64,000 nt of DNA from Heliocidaris erythrogramma (Eukaryota > Echinodermata > Echinoidea > Camarodonta > Echinometridae), in NCBI GenBank assembly GCA_025617745.1, contig CM046853.1, forward strand, positions 6,568,873 to 6,632,872, in the 5' to 3' direction. Shown piece after piece: positions 29,513 to 39,818 of this stretch; within the stretch, counting starts at the first letter, position 1; each line of letters begins with the position of its first letter. Position numbers and translations under genes: made by a program. The notes beneath the pieces were generated by a model that was not told the DNA's origin, did not search any database, and saw only the letters and a program-made list of their open reading frames with translations.

Positions 29513-30199
29513 TGCAGTCATCGTGGTCATGTCAATCCAACATATCAAATATTTTTATTACTCGTCTTTAATATTTGTCCAAGAAATTATCCTTACAAGT
29601 TACATAAGGAAGTTACACTGCAACTCTGAGTCTGAGACATCTTTTCTAACTAAAAAATTGATAAAATCATCTATCAATGTCATGATGAAACAAATTCAGA
29701 GTATCTACAGTAGGGTCTACAATCCAAACTAAGAATAAATTGCTTACCTTTAGAGAATTGGCAATCACTGAACAATGCAATCTACAGGTAGTACAGCCTA
29801 TCAACTCAAGGCACAATAATTTTTAATTTAATTCATTACACCAAAATGAACCGAGGTCTGAGCTGTGTGTGAAAAATCATACTTCAAATGTTAGATCATG
29901 TTGTTGAACTGTTAACCATCTTCTTCTTTGTAAACAAATTTTTAGGCATTTTCTTCTTCTTTGCTTGGATTCCTCCAGTATGGAAGACTGTGATGTGAAG
30001 TGCAGCCTGCAGGGTTGCCATAAATATATGCAGACTTTTTTACAAGCTGTATACTGACGAGTTAACAATGCAGTGGTGCATTTATTCTAACATGTAATTG
30101 TAAGTCGAGAAGAAAGCTCAGAGAGCTACCTGGAGTTAACTTAATTAGAGTTAGATCTAGACTAGAGTCAAATATACATGTAGACTAGATCTAGAATAA
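29513..30199. other. Intergenic DNA without recognised feature
   Basis: AT-rich DNA with no gene, RNA or repeat that I can define. Confidence 0.4.
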
Positions 30200-30371
30200 T
30201 GTGGCTATAATATGCCCAGTAATCCTCAAATTGGCAAAAATCCTACTTAGGAAATCAAAAAAAAAATGAGCAGAACAGAGGTACTAAATTTCTATAGAGT
30301 GGAGGTATAAAGCCTTAAGAGCAAAGAGCTGTAGATCTACCGTCAGCTGGTCGTGGTCTAGTGGTAAAGAA
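30200..30371 (+). mobile_element. Partial copy of the 31.5-kb tRNA-type SINE
   Basis: ATATGCCCAGTAATCCTCAA to GTGGTCTAGTGGTAAAG repeats the sequence that flanks F4 at 30390-30440 and 31496-31590, but without F4 in it. It has an A-box-like TGGTCTAGTGGTAAAG and stops before the B box. Confidence 0.65.
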
Positions 30372-30440
30372 ATCATGGCTATATAGCTAATATGCCCAGT
30401 AATCCTCAAATTGGCAAGAATCCTACCTAGGATATAAAAA

Positions 30441-31495
30441 ACAAGAGCCCCAGGGGGCACGACGCTCACCTGAGGCGATCAATTCACATCTGGTGCATGT
30501 TCTTTCTAGCACCACCAGGAGACATGTTAGAAATTAACATAATTTCCCCCCCCCCCCCGCCTGGTTCTGGAGAAGAAGATGTTTGAAATTTCATAGTTTT
30601 TACAGTTGGGGGCCCTCCCCCTGGGCCCACATGTACCATTTTAGCAACTTTGGGTCCCCTACCCCTAAGGATGATTCCTACCAAGTTTGGTTGAATTCCG
30701 ATCATGTGTTTTGGAGAAGAAGATCAGAATGTACATTTTGCCTGGCAGCGCCCCCCCCCCCCCCCTCCAGTATGTTACCCCCACAGGGCCCCTATAGGGC
30801 CACTCAGAGAAATTTCATGAACAACATTCATTCTTCATCTATAGAGGTATCTCCATACACAATACCAAGTCTGAGCCATGCCTGGTTCTGGAGAAGAAGA
30901 TGTTTGAAATTTACATAGCTTTTACAATTGGGGGCCTTCCCCTGGGCCCCCCTGGGGGCCACATGTACCATTTTAGCAAATTTGGGTCCCCTACCCCTAA
31001 GGATGATTCCTACGAAGTTTGGTTGAATTCCGATCATGTGATGTGGAGAAGATGATCAGAATGTACATTTTTGCCTGGCAGCGCCCCCCCCCCCTCCAGT
31101 ATGTTACCCCCACAGGGCCCCTATAGGGCCACTCAGAGAAATTTCATGAACAATATTCATTCTTCATCTATAGAGGTATCTCCATACAGAATACCAAGTC
31201 TGAGCTATGCCTGGTTCTGGAGAAGAAGATGTTTGAAATTTACATAGCTTTTACAATTGGGGGCCTTCCCCCTGGGCCCCCCTGGGGGCCACATGTACCA
31301 TTTTAGCAACTTTGGGTCCCCTACCCCTAAGGATGATTCCTACCAAGTTTGGTTGAATTCCGATCATGGGTTTTGGAGAAGAAGATGAAAATGTAAAAAG
31401 TTAACGGACGACGGACGACGCACGACGGACGACGGACAAATTTCCATCGCAATAGCTCACTCGAGCCTTATTATTAGGCTCAGGTGAGCTAAAAA
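30441..31495. repeat. F4-family array element with terminal hairpin, 3 units
   Basis: The element starts ACAAGAGCCCCAGGGGGCAC followed by CGCTCACCTGAG. About three units of 330 bases follow, each with GGTTCTGGAGAAGAAGATG, a CCCTGGGCCCCC block, a poly-C run and CACAGGGCCCCTATAGGGCC. A GACGACGGACGACG microsatellite precedes the terminal hairpin at 31454-31490 (AGCTCACTCGAGCC and GGCTCAGGTGAGCT), then AAAAAT. It interrupts a SINE-like unit, and uninterrupted versions exist at 30200-30371 and, inverted, at 34890-34970. Open frames across the units are a by-product of the repeat. Confidence 0.82.
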
Positions 31496-31830
31496 TCCAA
31501 CAGAACGGAGGTATAGATAGGATTTGTATGGAGCGGAGGTATATGCAGCAAGATCAGATTCACTGTCAATTGCTCGTGGTCTAGTGGTAAAGGCGTCTGG
31601 TCAGTGTCAGACTCTCAGAGAGTATTCTCTTTCTGCACTGCACTCGTGTTTAAGGTCCTGGGTTCGAATCCCGCTCTTTCTTGCTGATAATTTTTTTCAG
31701 TTATGAATCGATAACGATAGCGTTTATTCCGTTATAAATAACTGAATTTCAACAATGAAAACCAAGAAACTTGACTAATTATTCACTTGCTCAGGCGGAT
31801 TTAATGGCGGCTGGGCATAATAACGACTTT
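31496..31830 (+). mobile_element. tRNA-derived SINE, arm of a large inverted repeat
   Basis: The A box TGGTCTAGTGG (31578-31588) and B box GGTTCGAATCC (31671-31681) are 83 bases apart, longer than in a normal tRNA. The body continues through GCTTTATTCCG-type DNA to GGATTTAATGGCGGCTGGGC. The same sequence is inverted at 34561-34965. A diverged second 3' part follows at 31885-32035. Confidence 0.72.
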
Positions 31831-32337
31831 GGCCGAAATCTCCATGGTCGAAGTATCCTTATTCTACACCGCACGTTCTACAATGTTGCTGGTTCGAATC
31901 CCGCTCTTCTTGACTGATATTTTTTTCACACATGAATTAACAATAGCGTTTATTCCGTTGAAAATGATCAGAATTTCAATAATAAAAACACAGGCGGATT
32001 TAATGGTGGCTGGGCATAATAACGAATTTGGCCAATAATGTCATGACTGAACTTCTGAAATGCAAAAGTTGCCAGTCATGCCAGTGGATTAGCATGTCAT
32101 TACAGCAATTTAGAATCTTGCATAATAAAAGTAAAACTTGCATAAATAAAATGATAAACATCACCTTTAACTTTAAATTAAAGTTACGTTAATTCTTGTT
32201 GAACTTGAAATATGGACTCTACTTGAAATATCATGATGAGATTTCGACCTATAATAGAACAACAACAGCTAAAAAACGGTGATTTTGAGTAAGGTTACCA
32301 AACGATCAGCGTCTTTGCTTTGATGATCTGTCCTCAC

Positions 32338-32560
32338 CTTGACGTTGTCTTTCACAGGTCGACCGCAGGCTAGGCCCGACCGGTCCGGTCAAGCTCATTA
32401 TCGGGGAACTTGTCCCTTGCTTGCAAAGTGGAGCTCGGAGGATCTTTACAGGAGCTAGCTAGCTCGGAGCGCAGCGGTGCGAATTTTATTCAAACCACTC
32501 GCCCTCAGATAACTCGTCCTAAAGATATTGCGTCCTAAAGATATTGCGTCAGATTTCAGT
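32338..32560 (-). other. Candidate non-coding first exon (possibly SLC25A42-like)
   Basis: On the minus strand a CpG-rich stretch (CCGGACCGGTCGGGCC-type DNA) ends in ACGTCAAG followed by a strong GTGAGG donor at 32337-32332. The CpG content is well above its surroundings. It lies upstream of the SLC25A42-like gene, which seems to have an upstream acceptor near 23558, and divergent to CALML4. The link to either gene is a guess. Confidence 0.25.
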
Positions 32561-32957
32561 ACCGGTATTGTACAAGTACATGTACCAGGATTTGCTATAG
32601 GAATGGGCTGGCAGAGGGAAGCTTCTTCTTGTCAGGTCCGTATCACCATTACATCAGGAAATTTCATCTTGTCAATGTATTCGAAAATTACTGATTTCGG
32701 GTAGGCCCTAAATCTAACCTAAAAATGAAAGTATAATGGGCTTATATATTGGCTATAATCTCTCCTCAGTGCTTGAAAATTGGTGTCAGGCTGACTGAGA
32801 TTGTGATGCCAAGAAACATCATCCATTTAGCAGGTTGCTGGGGGATGCCTTGCACATGTATACCGTTTTCATGACTGCCAAAGCGTGCTTAGTCGGGGCG
32901 GCTGCAATCACTGCATCAGGAACTGATCAGGAAGCCGCTGCCGTACAAGCCCTGCAT

Positions 32958-33146
32958 CAGTGGCGTATCCAGGGGGGCGCAACGGGCGCGCGCCCCCCTA
33001 TTGGCCTTCGTAAAAAAAAAAATATAGCACTATATAGCACTATTTTGCATCTCAGCCCTTCTTCAGAAGCAAAAATTTCTCCATGACGGCGATCAATAAT
33101 TCCTGGCGCCCCCCCCCCCTATTGAGAAATCCTGGATACGCCGCTG
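32958..33146. mobile_element. hAT-like MITE, about 190 bp
   Basis: The ends CAGTGGCGTATCCAGG and CCTGGATACGCCGCTG are inverted copies. Six bases, CTGCAT, are directly repeated on both sides as a likely target duplication. CAGTGGCG-type ends are usual for non-autonomous hAT relatives. The interior is G-rich, then A-rich, then a C run. Confidence 0.82.
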
Positions 33147-34083
33147 CTGCATGATAGCTTTCATATTACACCCGCATTGCATCTACTGATCAGTGCAGTT
33201 TCCTTGGTTTCAAGTCTGCCTCCCCCCTCCGTTTCTGTGCTATTTATATGACTGATTGATTGATATATAGGTGTTTTGTTTTATCTGTTTTACTTTCTCA
33301 CAGTCTTTCTTTATCATGTTATTCTTTGTTTCTATCCTTCTTCTTTTAGTCTTTTATCTTGTAAGTATATAGGCTTCTTTTCCCCCCAGGGGGTCTGTCC
33401 TCATTGCAAGGGGGGTATCATGCGCGACCAAAAAATCACGTAAAAAGGGTTTTTCACGATCAGGCACGTTACGTACGTAACGTGAATAGGGTCTCAAAAT
33501 CACAAAAAATCAAGAAAAACAAAGAATACAATAAGGAAGCCGATGAAGCTGGACTGAGTAATTTGAACAAGCGGGCCCGTGTAGTTCAAAAAGCAATCAA
33601 ACGGGGCGCGCGGGTGGATTCTTCCGGCTGTCACGGTCGCCCTGGGATTTCATGAAAAATATGCATCAAATAGAAGGTACCGTAATGATTTTTTTGGGGG
33701 TCAAACATAGACTCAAACTTGATCAAATTTATACTGTTTCCATGTCTGGACCTATGGTCTGGACCAAACTTTCCGGACACACAACGTGTGAGTACAATAA
33801 CTTGTCAGAATGTTATAAACGCAGTGGAAAAACAAAAAATAAGAAATAATTTCGATTGACTTCTTTCAAAAATAGTTTTGGCGCCACCTCAGTGCCTGCA
33901 TGCATGTGGCCGCTTTTCTTGCACAGATACGAAAAAAAAAACTCGTCTTATCTTTTGTAAACGAGCGAGAGATTCAAGGACGACATTGTGGAGTTCCTAT
34001 ACCGTGTACCGTACACAGTAAAGTTTGTTGACACATATCATACCGACACCTTAATTTGTGATTTACTGTGAACGTCAAGCAAG
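33147..34083 (+). promoter_or_regulatory. CALML4-like promoter region and 5' UTR
   Basis: The stretch just upstream of the CALML4-like ATG holds no repeat or gene that I can define. ACGTTACGTACGTAACGT near 33465-33482 is a palindrome. Transcription start cannot be placed from sequence; the last 100 bases (33980-34083) are presumably 5' UTR. Confidence 0.35.
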
Positions 34084-34086
34084 ATG
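34084..34086 (+). CDS. CALML4: CALML4-like coding exon 1 (ATG only)
   Basis: CAAGATG is followed directly by the donor GTAAGA. This isolates the initiator codon, as in calmodulin-family genes, and exon 2 continues in frame. Confidence 0.85.
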
Positions 34087-37000
34087 GTAAGATAATTTTA
34101 TTTCTAGTATAATTTCTTTAGTCTATTAATTGTTAGCCGTTGAAATTTGATAAGATGATTGTAATGATGTTCCTTTTCTCTTTCGTTCTACAGGCCCAGT
34201 TATTTACTCAGAAGCAGATCGACGGTAAGTTATCAAACTCAAAGCGTAGTATTCAGTTGCAGATTTTGCAGACAGTTGCCATTGGCATTAGTAGGCCTAG
34301 CTAGTGCAGGGTAGAATGGCCGCGCTCCGGGCGGGAGAGCGGAGCGGCGTCGGCGCGGGTTTACTCATCGTTCAGTAATGCATGTCCCACTCGGATCAGG
34401 TTGTTATGCTTTTGGGCGTTGTCGCTATTTAAAACTTTACTCTTGTATTAATAATCTTGAACAAATTGGCTATATCGTGGAATACATTTCCGCTCATTCA
34501 AAATTGCTAATTTGTAATTGTACAGAAAATCTCATAAATTTATTGGCCAAAGGCCGTTATTAATATTATATTATGCCCAGCCACCATTAAATCCGCCTGA
34601 ACAAGTGAATAATTAGTCAAGTTTCTTGGTTTTCATTGTTGAAATTCAGTTATTTATAACGGAATAAACGCTATCGTTATCGATAAAATTATCAGCAAGA
34701 AAGAGTGGGATTCGAACTCGGGACCTTAAACGCGAGTGCAGTGTAGAAAGAGAATACGCATCAGACAGTCTCACCAGACAATTTTACACTAGACCATGCG
34801 CAATTGACAGCGAATGACCTTGCTGCACTAGATGTATTAAAGCCGCTTTATACCTCCGCTCCATACAAATCCTATCTAGAAGACTAGATCTATACCTCCG
34901 TTCTGCTGTTTTTTTGATATCCTAGGTAGGATTCTTGCCAATTTGAGGATTACTGGGCATATTAGGCTAGCTATAATAGCCAATTTATTTACATTTTCTG
35001 GATTGTTGAACTGAAGGAATTTGAACCGTTTCATGAAGCCAGGGTCATGAGGGTGGTGTACTAAAATGTACACATGTAATGTATCATGTATGATGTATGT
35101 GCAATATCTTTGACTTCTTAGGCCTTTAGGGTGCATGTATAATTCAATACTTTCTAGAGGAAATAATACATGTACTCCAGAGTCCAGTGTTAATATATTT
35201 CATATGATCAAATGTTTTCTTACGTACAAAATCACATTGCTGCTGTCACAATAACCTGGCCAGACTCGGCGGCTTAGTTTAGCATACATTTACATGCACG
35301 ACGCAACTGATGTCATGGATGTTTAAAGTTAGATCTATAATTATAGTAATACTGTCACACTTGCTCCACTCACACTTATTGCGAGGTTAGTGCAGATAGT
35401 ACTGAGCACTTGCTCAGTACTTTCTCCATGAACAACTCTATTTAAAATTAGAATTTAATTCGTCATGAGGACGAATTAGGTGATCTGTCTTTCAATTTGT
35501 ACGATCATGATTGTAATCAGGATGATCGTAATAATGGGGAAATGGTAAACTGAAGATAGGATGTCAAGAATACCATGAATGGAGATGTTTCGTGAGGACA
35601 GGAATGTAGCAAAATGTGTAACGGTCATTGTAAAATGTTTATGGTGATGATGATAATGGTGATTATGATGATTATAATGATAGAATGATGATGATGATGA
35701 TATAATAATAGCGATGATGATCATGATGGTGATGATAATAATGATGATGATACAGGATACTTGGGAGATTAACCATATAGCTCTAATACAGGACAGGAAA
35801 TCACAATTTCCGTAGGGTTGTACACAAACTACTGTACACTACTTTCTAATAGACATAATACGGAAAATATGGCAGTTTATTACATGATTTGTGATTTTTT
35901 ATGTTACAATAGTCGAAGAGGATGGTAAAATGACAGGCAAAAAAAAGCAAAAAAAAAATTGTTATGGACCCACCGGGGATCGAACCTGGGTCACCTGCAT
36001 GGGAGGCAAGTGCTTTGACCAATAGACCAAAATATTTCCCATAGAGATAACACGTAAACGAAAAACGGGATTCTCAAATCCCATTTGGTAGTTCAAAATT
36101 GGGCATGATCCCGACATCTGATAAAAAATTGGAGGGCTTACTAATAAAAGCTAATAGTCTCAGCTACAACATATTAAAATCTGGAAGGAAATAGACCAAA
36201 AATAACTGAGATACTGCTCAGAGAACGATGTCATGTAGATTCATGATTCGAAAAAAAATCATCTTCCATAGACATAACACGCAAAAAGGGGAAATTATGA
36301 CATGTCGTTTTTAATTGAAAATTTCAATATGATTACGTCATCAAAATGGAAAACGGTGGTAACTGATCTTGTAGAGAATTGTCCCAGCTATAACATATCA
36401 AAATCTGGGCGAAAAACGACCAATAATTACGAATCTAGAGCCAAATTTGCATAAATGTGATGACGTCAAAACATGAAAAATGGAAATTTTGATTTCTGGC
36501 GCCATTTTGATGACATCATAATGTTTATAAGGGTCAAATGATACATGAAATGAAATCTGTGATTCATACCCTACCTGATGATGACAAAAAATTGGGGGGT
36601 TTGTGGTCTATTTAAAGAGCTAGAGTTAATTTTGTAGAGGCATGTTTTTGCATGTTTTTACGTTATTTTCGCCATAGATGCGCGCACGGATTTTGAACTT
36701 TGACGCGCCCGTACGACCTTATTATTGATCAAAATTGATTCCAAGTTGATGGAAATGATGAAGAAAAGTGTCAGGATTGGAAATCAATCGAAAAAACAGC
36801 GTTTTAACGTTATTTACGACTTGCGCGCGCGTAAAGCGCGCGCGCGGACGCTTACGCACGGACATTTTTGAAATGCTCAAAATGACCTGAAACGTGTGCA
36901 GACTTGATCCTACGTGATTTTGAGCATTTTTAAATTTTGACGCGCGCGTACGCGCACGTCCTCACCTCTAGATGACCTGTGAGGACATGACTTGATGACC

Positions 37001-39818
37001 CGTCATGTGAAGTTTATGTGATGTGAATATAGTTGATATTTGATTATCGATTATGAAGATATAATCAATCTTGTAAATTTACAAAATGGCGTCTTGATGA
37101 CGTCACGATGACCTGATGACCTCCAAAAGCTTAATGGACCATGTCCATGATTGACCTCATACATGACATGAAACTCGATGATATTGACCTGGCCGATTTT
37201 GAGATTTATTGGGAACAAGAATTTGTAATAAAAAGAAATATTAAAAATAAAGAAGAAAATTCTGACAAAATTAATAGGTGTTCTGTCGATACCGACAGAT
37301 CACCTAAGTACACATTACTTAGTTTTTACATCACCGTGTGTATATTATTAGCTTTTTGTAATTAAAAAAACACTAAAGATTAAAAAACTGGTCTCTTACC
37401 TGAATGAACTAATGGATGGTCATTGTGTCATGTTGTGTTGGTCAAAGTCATCGATATGATTTGGTAGAAGTGTACTTCTTTTAGTGCATGTAATTGGTCA
37501 AAGACCAAATCATTAGCAAGTTTTCTTCAACAAACATTGCTCCCTTTTTAATTATTTTATTTGTGAGATATTCATGATCAAATATGTTAGTCACATCAAA
37601 AGATCTTGCCATGTACATGTAATCTGCCAAGGATTGGACTGAAACTTGGACCAGTTGATCCATAGTCTAATAACATGTACATTCAGTAGAATATATGAGT
37701 GCACTTGTTTTGTAGCAATGGGATTGGGATAATCTGTACAGGAGAGGGGAATCGAAAGTCCTGCTCCTAAGTATAAGGGGGGGGGGGTGCACATATGACT
37801 GGTGCCTCCCTTTTGAAACCCAAGTGGCATACATGTACCTCAATTACACAACAAGTTGTGTATTTTTTGTAGCTGATGACCATTTATTGTTTTGTCAGGA
37901 ATTTTCTGACTACTGTGCCCCTTTTCTACAAGATCCTGTATCTGCTGAGGACTGCATTAACAAATTATAATATTTTTGTTTTCTTACAGAATATAAAGAA
38001 TGTTTTGCTCTTTATGACAAGACTAGGAAAGGGCTGATTTTCGCAGATGAACTGACAAAGGTTATGAGGTCACTTGGGACAAACCCTTCTATAGAGGAAA
38101 TCAAAGCTTACAGAAAGCAATATGAAGCAAGTGAGTACATGTACTACACATTGTATGATTTCCCTTGCATTTTCTCACTTGCAACTGAAGTCTACATCTT
38201 GATTGAAAGAGGTTCACTGGGAATGTACGAAAGGTATATCAAAATATTAAGACATTTTTTGTTTGATTTGAAAGCGCATTAAAACTTATGTTTCAAGGTG
38301 CCTTTTGCACCATTATATAAAAATCTTGTTTATTACTTTTCATGTTTTTAAGGAAAGTAGACTTTGTAGCACAACATACAGTGCCATACATTACATGTAG
38401 ACTAGTTTACTGAATAACATTTTGTGCATACACATGTACTTTTAAAGCAAAAGTCAATATTTTGCGAGCCAAATTCTTACCTTGTCAATTGTCATGCCTG
38501 AAATTGTATTGAATGATGTAAGGTATACATGTATTCATTCTATGGGTATGCTATGATATAACAGCAGATTTTATATTTCCTCACCAATGGTTTGGAAAGA
38601 AACTGCCCTAAAAATGTAATTAGTTTAGACTTTTATAGTAAAGTGATAGCTGTAGGTCAATGCTGACATTTATTATACAGCTATACAATGTGCATGAATA
38701 TATGTAGAAACTTGTTATATAAAAAAATCTTTGATGTTTTCTTACCACTTTAGATGACAAGATCTCATTTAGTGATTTTCTAGAGATCATGTATGAACAG
38801 CATAAGAACGAGAACCCTTTCAAGGAGATCATGGATGCATTCCGATTGACAGATACCCAAAACAGAGGTTTCATCTTAGCTTCAGAATTCCGCAACATCA
38901 TGACCAAGTTTGGAGAGAAAATATCTGATAGGGAAGGTATGTATAGGTATCTCTATTCCAAAGAAGTAAGAAAAATTGCATCTAAGATATTACTGTATGA
39001 AGTTTTAATGTTGTTTACTGTGGGCATGCAAAGTGTTTCACAAATCAAAGTTTAGGTACATAAAGTGAGTTTCATTATTACTAGATCTCCATGTAAAATT
39101 TACTTATAAAAAATATAAAATTGCTCAAAAGTAATTTTTAAGTGTTTCATTTATGCTAACAGCATCATATGAGAATAGCTTTCTTTTGAAAATTTTGAAA
39201 AAGATGCTGGATCAGCAAGATATCAGCTGTCACCCCAAACAGGGGAAGTTGTCCTTGAATTGCATCTAAGATGTTATAATGGTAAAGCAATTAAACACTT
39301 TATTTTAATGCTTCAGAAATCCTCTGTGATATACATTTTGAAATGTAAGGTGTGTAATTTGAGGTTTGCGTTTGAACCAAATTTAATACTTGCTATGAAA
39401 GAAATTTTGGATTGCCATCACTGTTTTGGTGATACTGAATGTTTTTGGAAATATGAAGGCGATGGGGGTCCAATCCTAATTGTCATATCTGTCCATCTCT
39501 GAAGTTTCATCTAAAACTGTGAATATGTCTACAGTCTAACATGTGGTTAAAATTGCAGATGAGTAAACTTTCCTGATTTGCAATTACTTAGTGCTTTTCC
39601 CTTTTCCTTCTATTTTGAGTCCTTTGCACACAGTGACAGGGCCATATATTCATGTGCAATACCTTATAATTATGTTTTATCTTTCTTATTTACCTTGTTC
39701 CTTTTTATTCCCAGTTGATGACATGATGAGAGAGTTTGGAATACAGAAGAATGGATTTGTCAAGTACTATGATATTGTGCCAAAACTTCTTGAACCGATC
39801 CCAGATCATTATAAATGA
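34084..39818 (+). CDS. CALML4: Calmodulin-like protein 4 (CALML4-like), 5 coding exons
   Basis: Exons 34084-34086, 34194-34224, 37990-38130, 38754-38936 and 39715-39818 join to 462 nt (153 aa plus TGA), all GT-AG and in phase. The ATG alone forms the first coding exon, as in calmodulin genes. Length and order match vertebrate CALML4 (153 aa). Four EF-hand positions are recognisable, but their calcium loops are degraded: EF1 loop at residues 21-32 (D21, then T, K where D/N is expected, E32), EF3 at 92-103 (D92, Q, R, E103), with EF2 and EF4 lacking most ligands. Calcium binding is therefore likely weak or absent. In vertebrates CALML4 is a light chain of MYO7B in the intermicrovillar adhesion complex of brush borders. 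The equivalent role here is inferred. A second candidate, an essential myosin light chain, fits less well. Confidence 0.9.
34194..34224 (+). CDS. CALML4: CALML4-like coding exon 2
   Basis: 31 bases encoding AQLFTQKQID after a TTCTACAG acceptor, ending at a GTAAGT donor. It matches the start of EF-hand helix 1 in CALML4. Confidence 0.88.
34561..34965 (-). mobile_element. tRNA-derived SINE, inverted arm matching 31.5-31.8 kb
   Basis: On the minus strand it runs from AATATGCCCAGTAATCCTCA through GGTCTAGTGTAAAATTGTC, TTCGAATCCCACTCTTTC and GGCGGATTTAATGGTGGCTG, repeating 30390-31830 without F4. It lies in CALML4-like intron 2. Together with the plus-strand copy it forms an inverted repeat that encloses the CALML4-like promoter and exons 1-2. 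Confidence 0.8.
35100..35640 (+). other. CALML4-like intron 2, no recognised feature
   Basis: AT-rich intronic DNA without repeat structure until the GAT microsatellite that follows. Confidence 0.4.
35640..35755. repeat. (GAT)n-type microsatellite
   Basis: Runs of GATGAT, interrupted by AAT units. The reading frame rich in His/Ile on the minus strand is a consequence of the repeat. Confidence 0.85.
35962..36034 (-). pseudogene. tRNA-Gly(CCC)-like relic
   Basis: The minus strand has a D-arm-like GGTCTATTGGTCAAAGC, an anticodon arm with CCC in CTTGCCTCCCATGCAGG, and a T-arm GGTTCGATCCCCGG. The 3' end TGGGTCC should pair with the first seven bases, but these read TATTTTG, so the acceptor stem fails. 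It is a decayed tRNA or the head of a SINE, not a working gene. Confidence 0.6.
36040..37138. repeat. Unclassified repetitive-looking intronic segment
   Basis: The phrase CCATAGAGATAACACG / CCATAGACATAACACG recurs at 36040 and 36268. GTGATGACGTCAAAAC and ACGTCATCAAAATGG recur around 36330-36530. CG-rich runs (GCGCGCGCGTAAAGCGCGCG, 36825-36845) stand out. It resembles the module arrays elsewhere but has no definable ends. Confidence 0.4.
37990..38130 (+). CDS. CALML4: CALML4-like coding exon 3
   Basis: Encodes EYKECFALYDKTRKGLIF and the rest of EF-hand 1 and the helix of EF-hand 2. Acceptor TTCTTACAG, donor GTGAGT. Phase 1 at both ends. Confidence 0.92.
38754..38936 (+). CDS. CALML4: CALML4-like coding exon 4
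   Basis: Encodes DKISFSDFLEIMYEQHKNEN (EF-hand 2 end and linker) and EF-hand 3 with TDTQNRGFILASEFR. Acceptor CACTTTAG, donor GTATGT. Confidence 0.92.
39715..39818 (+). CDS. CALML4: CALML4-like coding exon 5 (terminal)
   Basis: Encodes VDDMMREFGIQKNGFVKYYD and a C-terminal tail, then TGA. Acceptor TTCCCAG. The EF4 loop has Gly and Asn but few acidic ligands. Confidence 0.92.

Noticed and set aside
31570..31690. Functional tRNA gene with long variable arm
   Set aside because: The A-to-B box distance is 83 bases and the sequence between does not form a clean anticodon arm. Repeated copies at 30.3 and 34.7 kb show it is a SINE.
35476..35724. Ile/His-rich frame
   Set aside because: It is produced by the (GAT)n microsatellite.
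35962..36034. Functional tRNA-Gly gene
   Set aside because: The T arm and anticodon arm look right, but the acceptor stem does not pair.
37141..37365. 75-codon plus-strand frame in CALML4-like intron 2
   Set aside because: The frame has no recognisable domain or splice context in phase with CALML4, and the composition is that of AT-rich intron.
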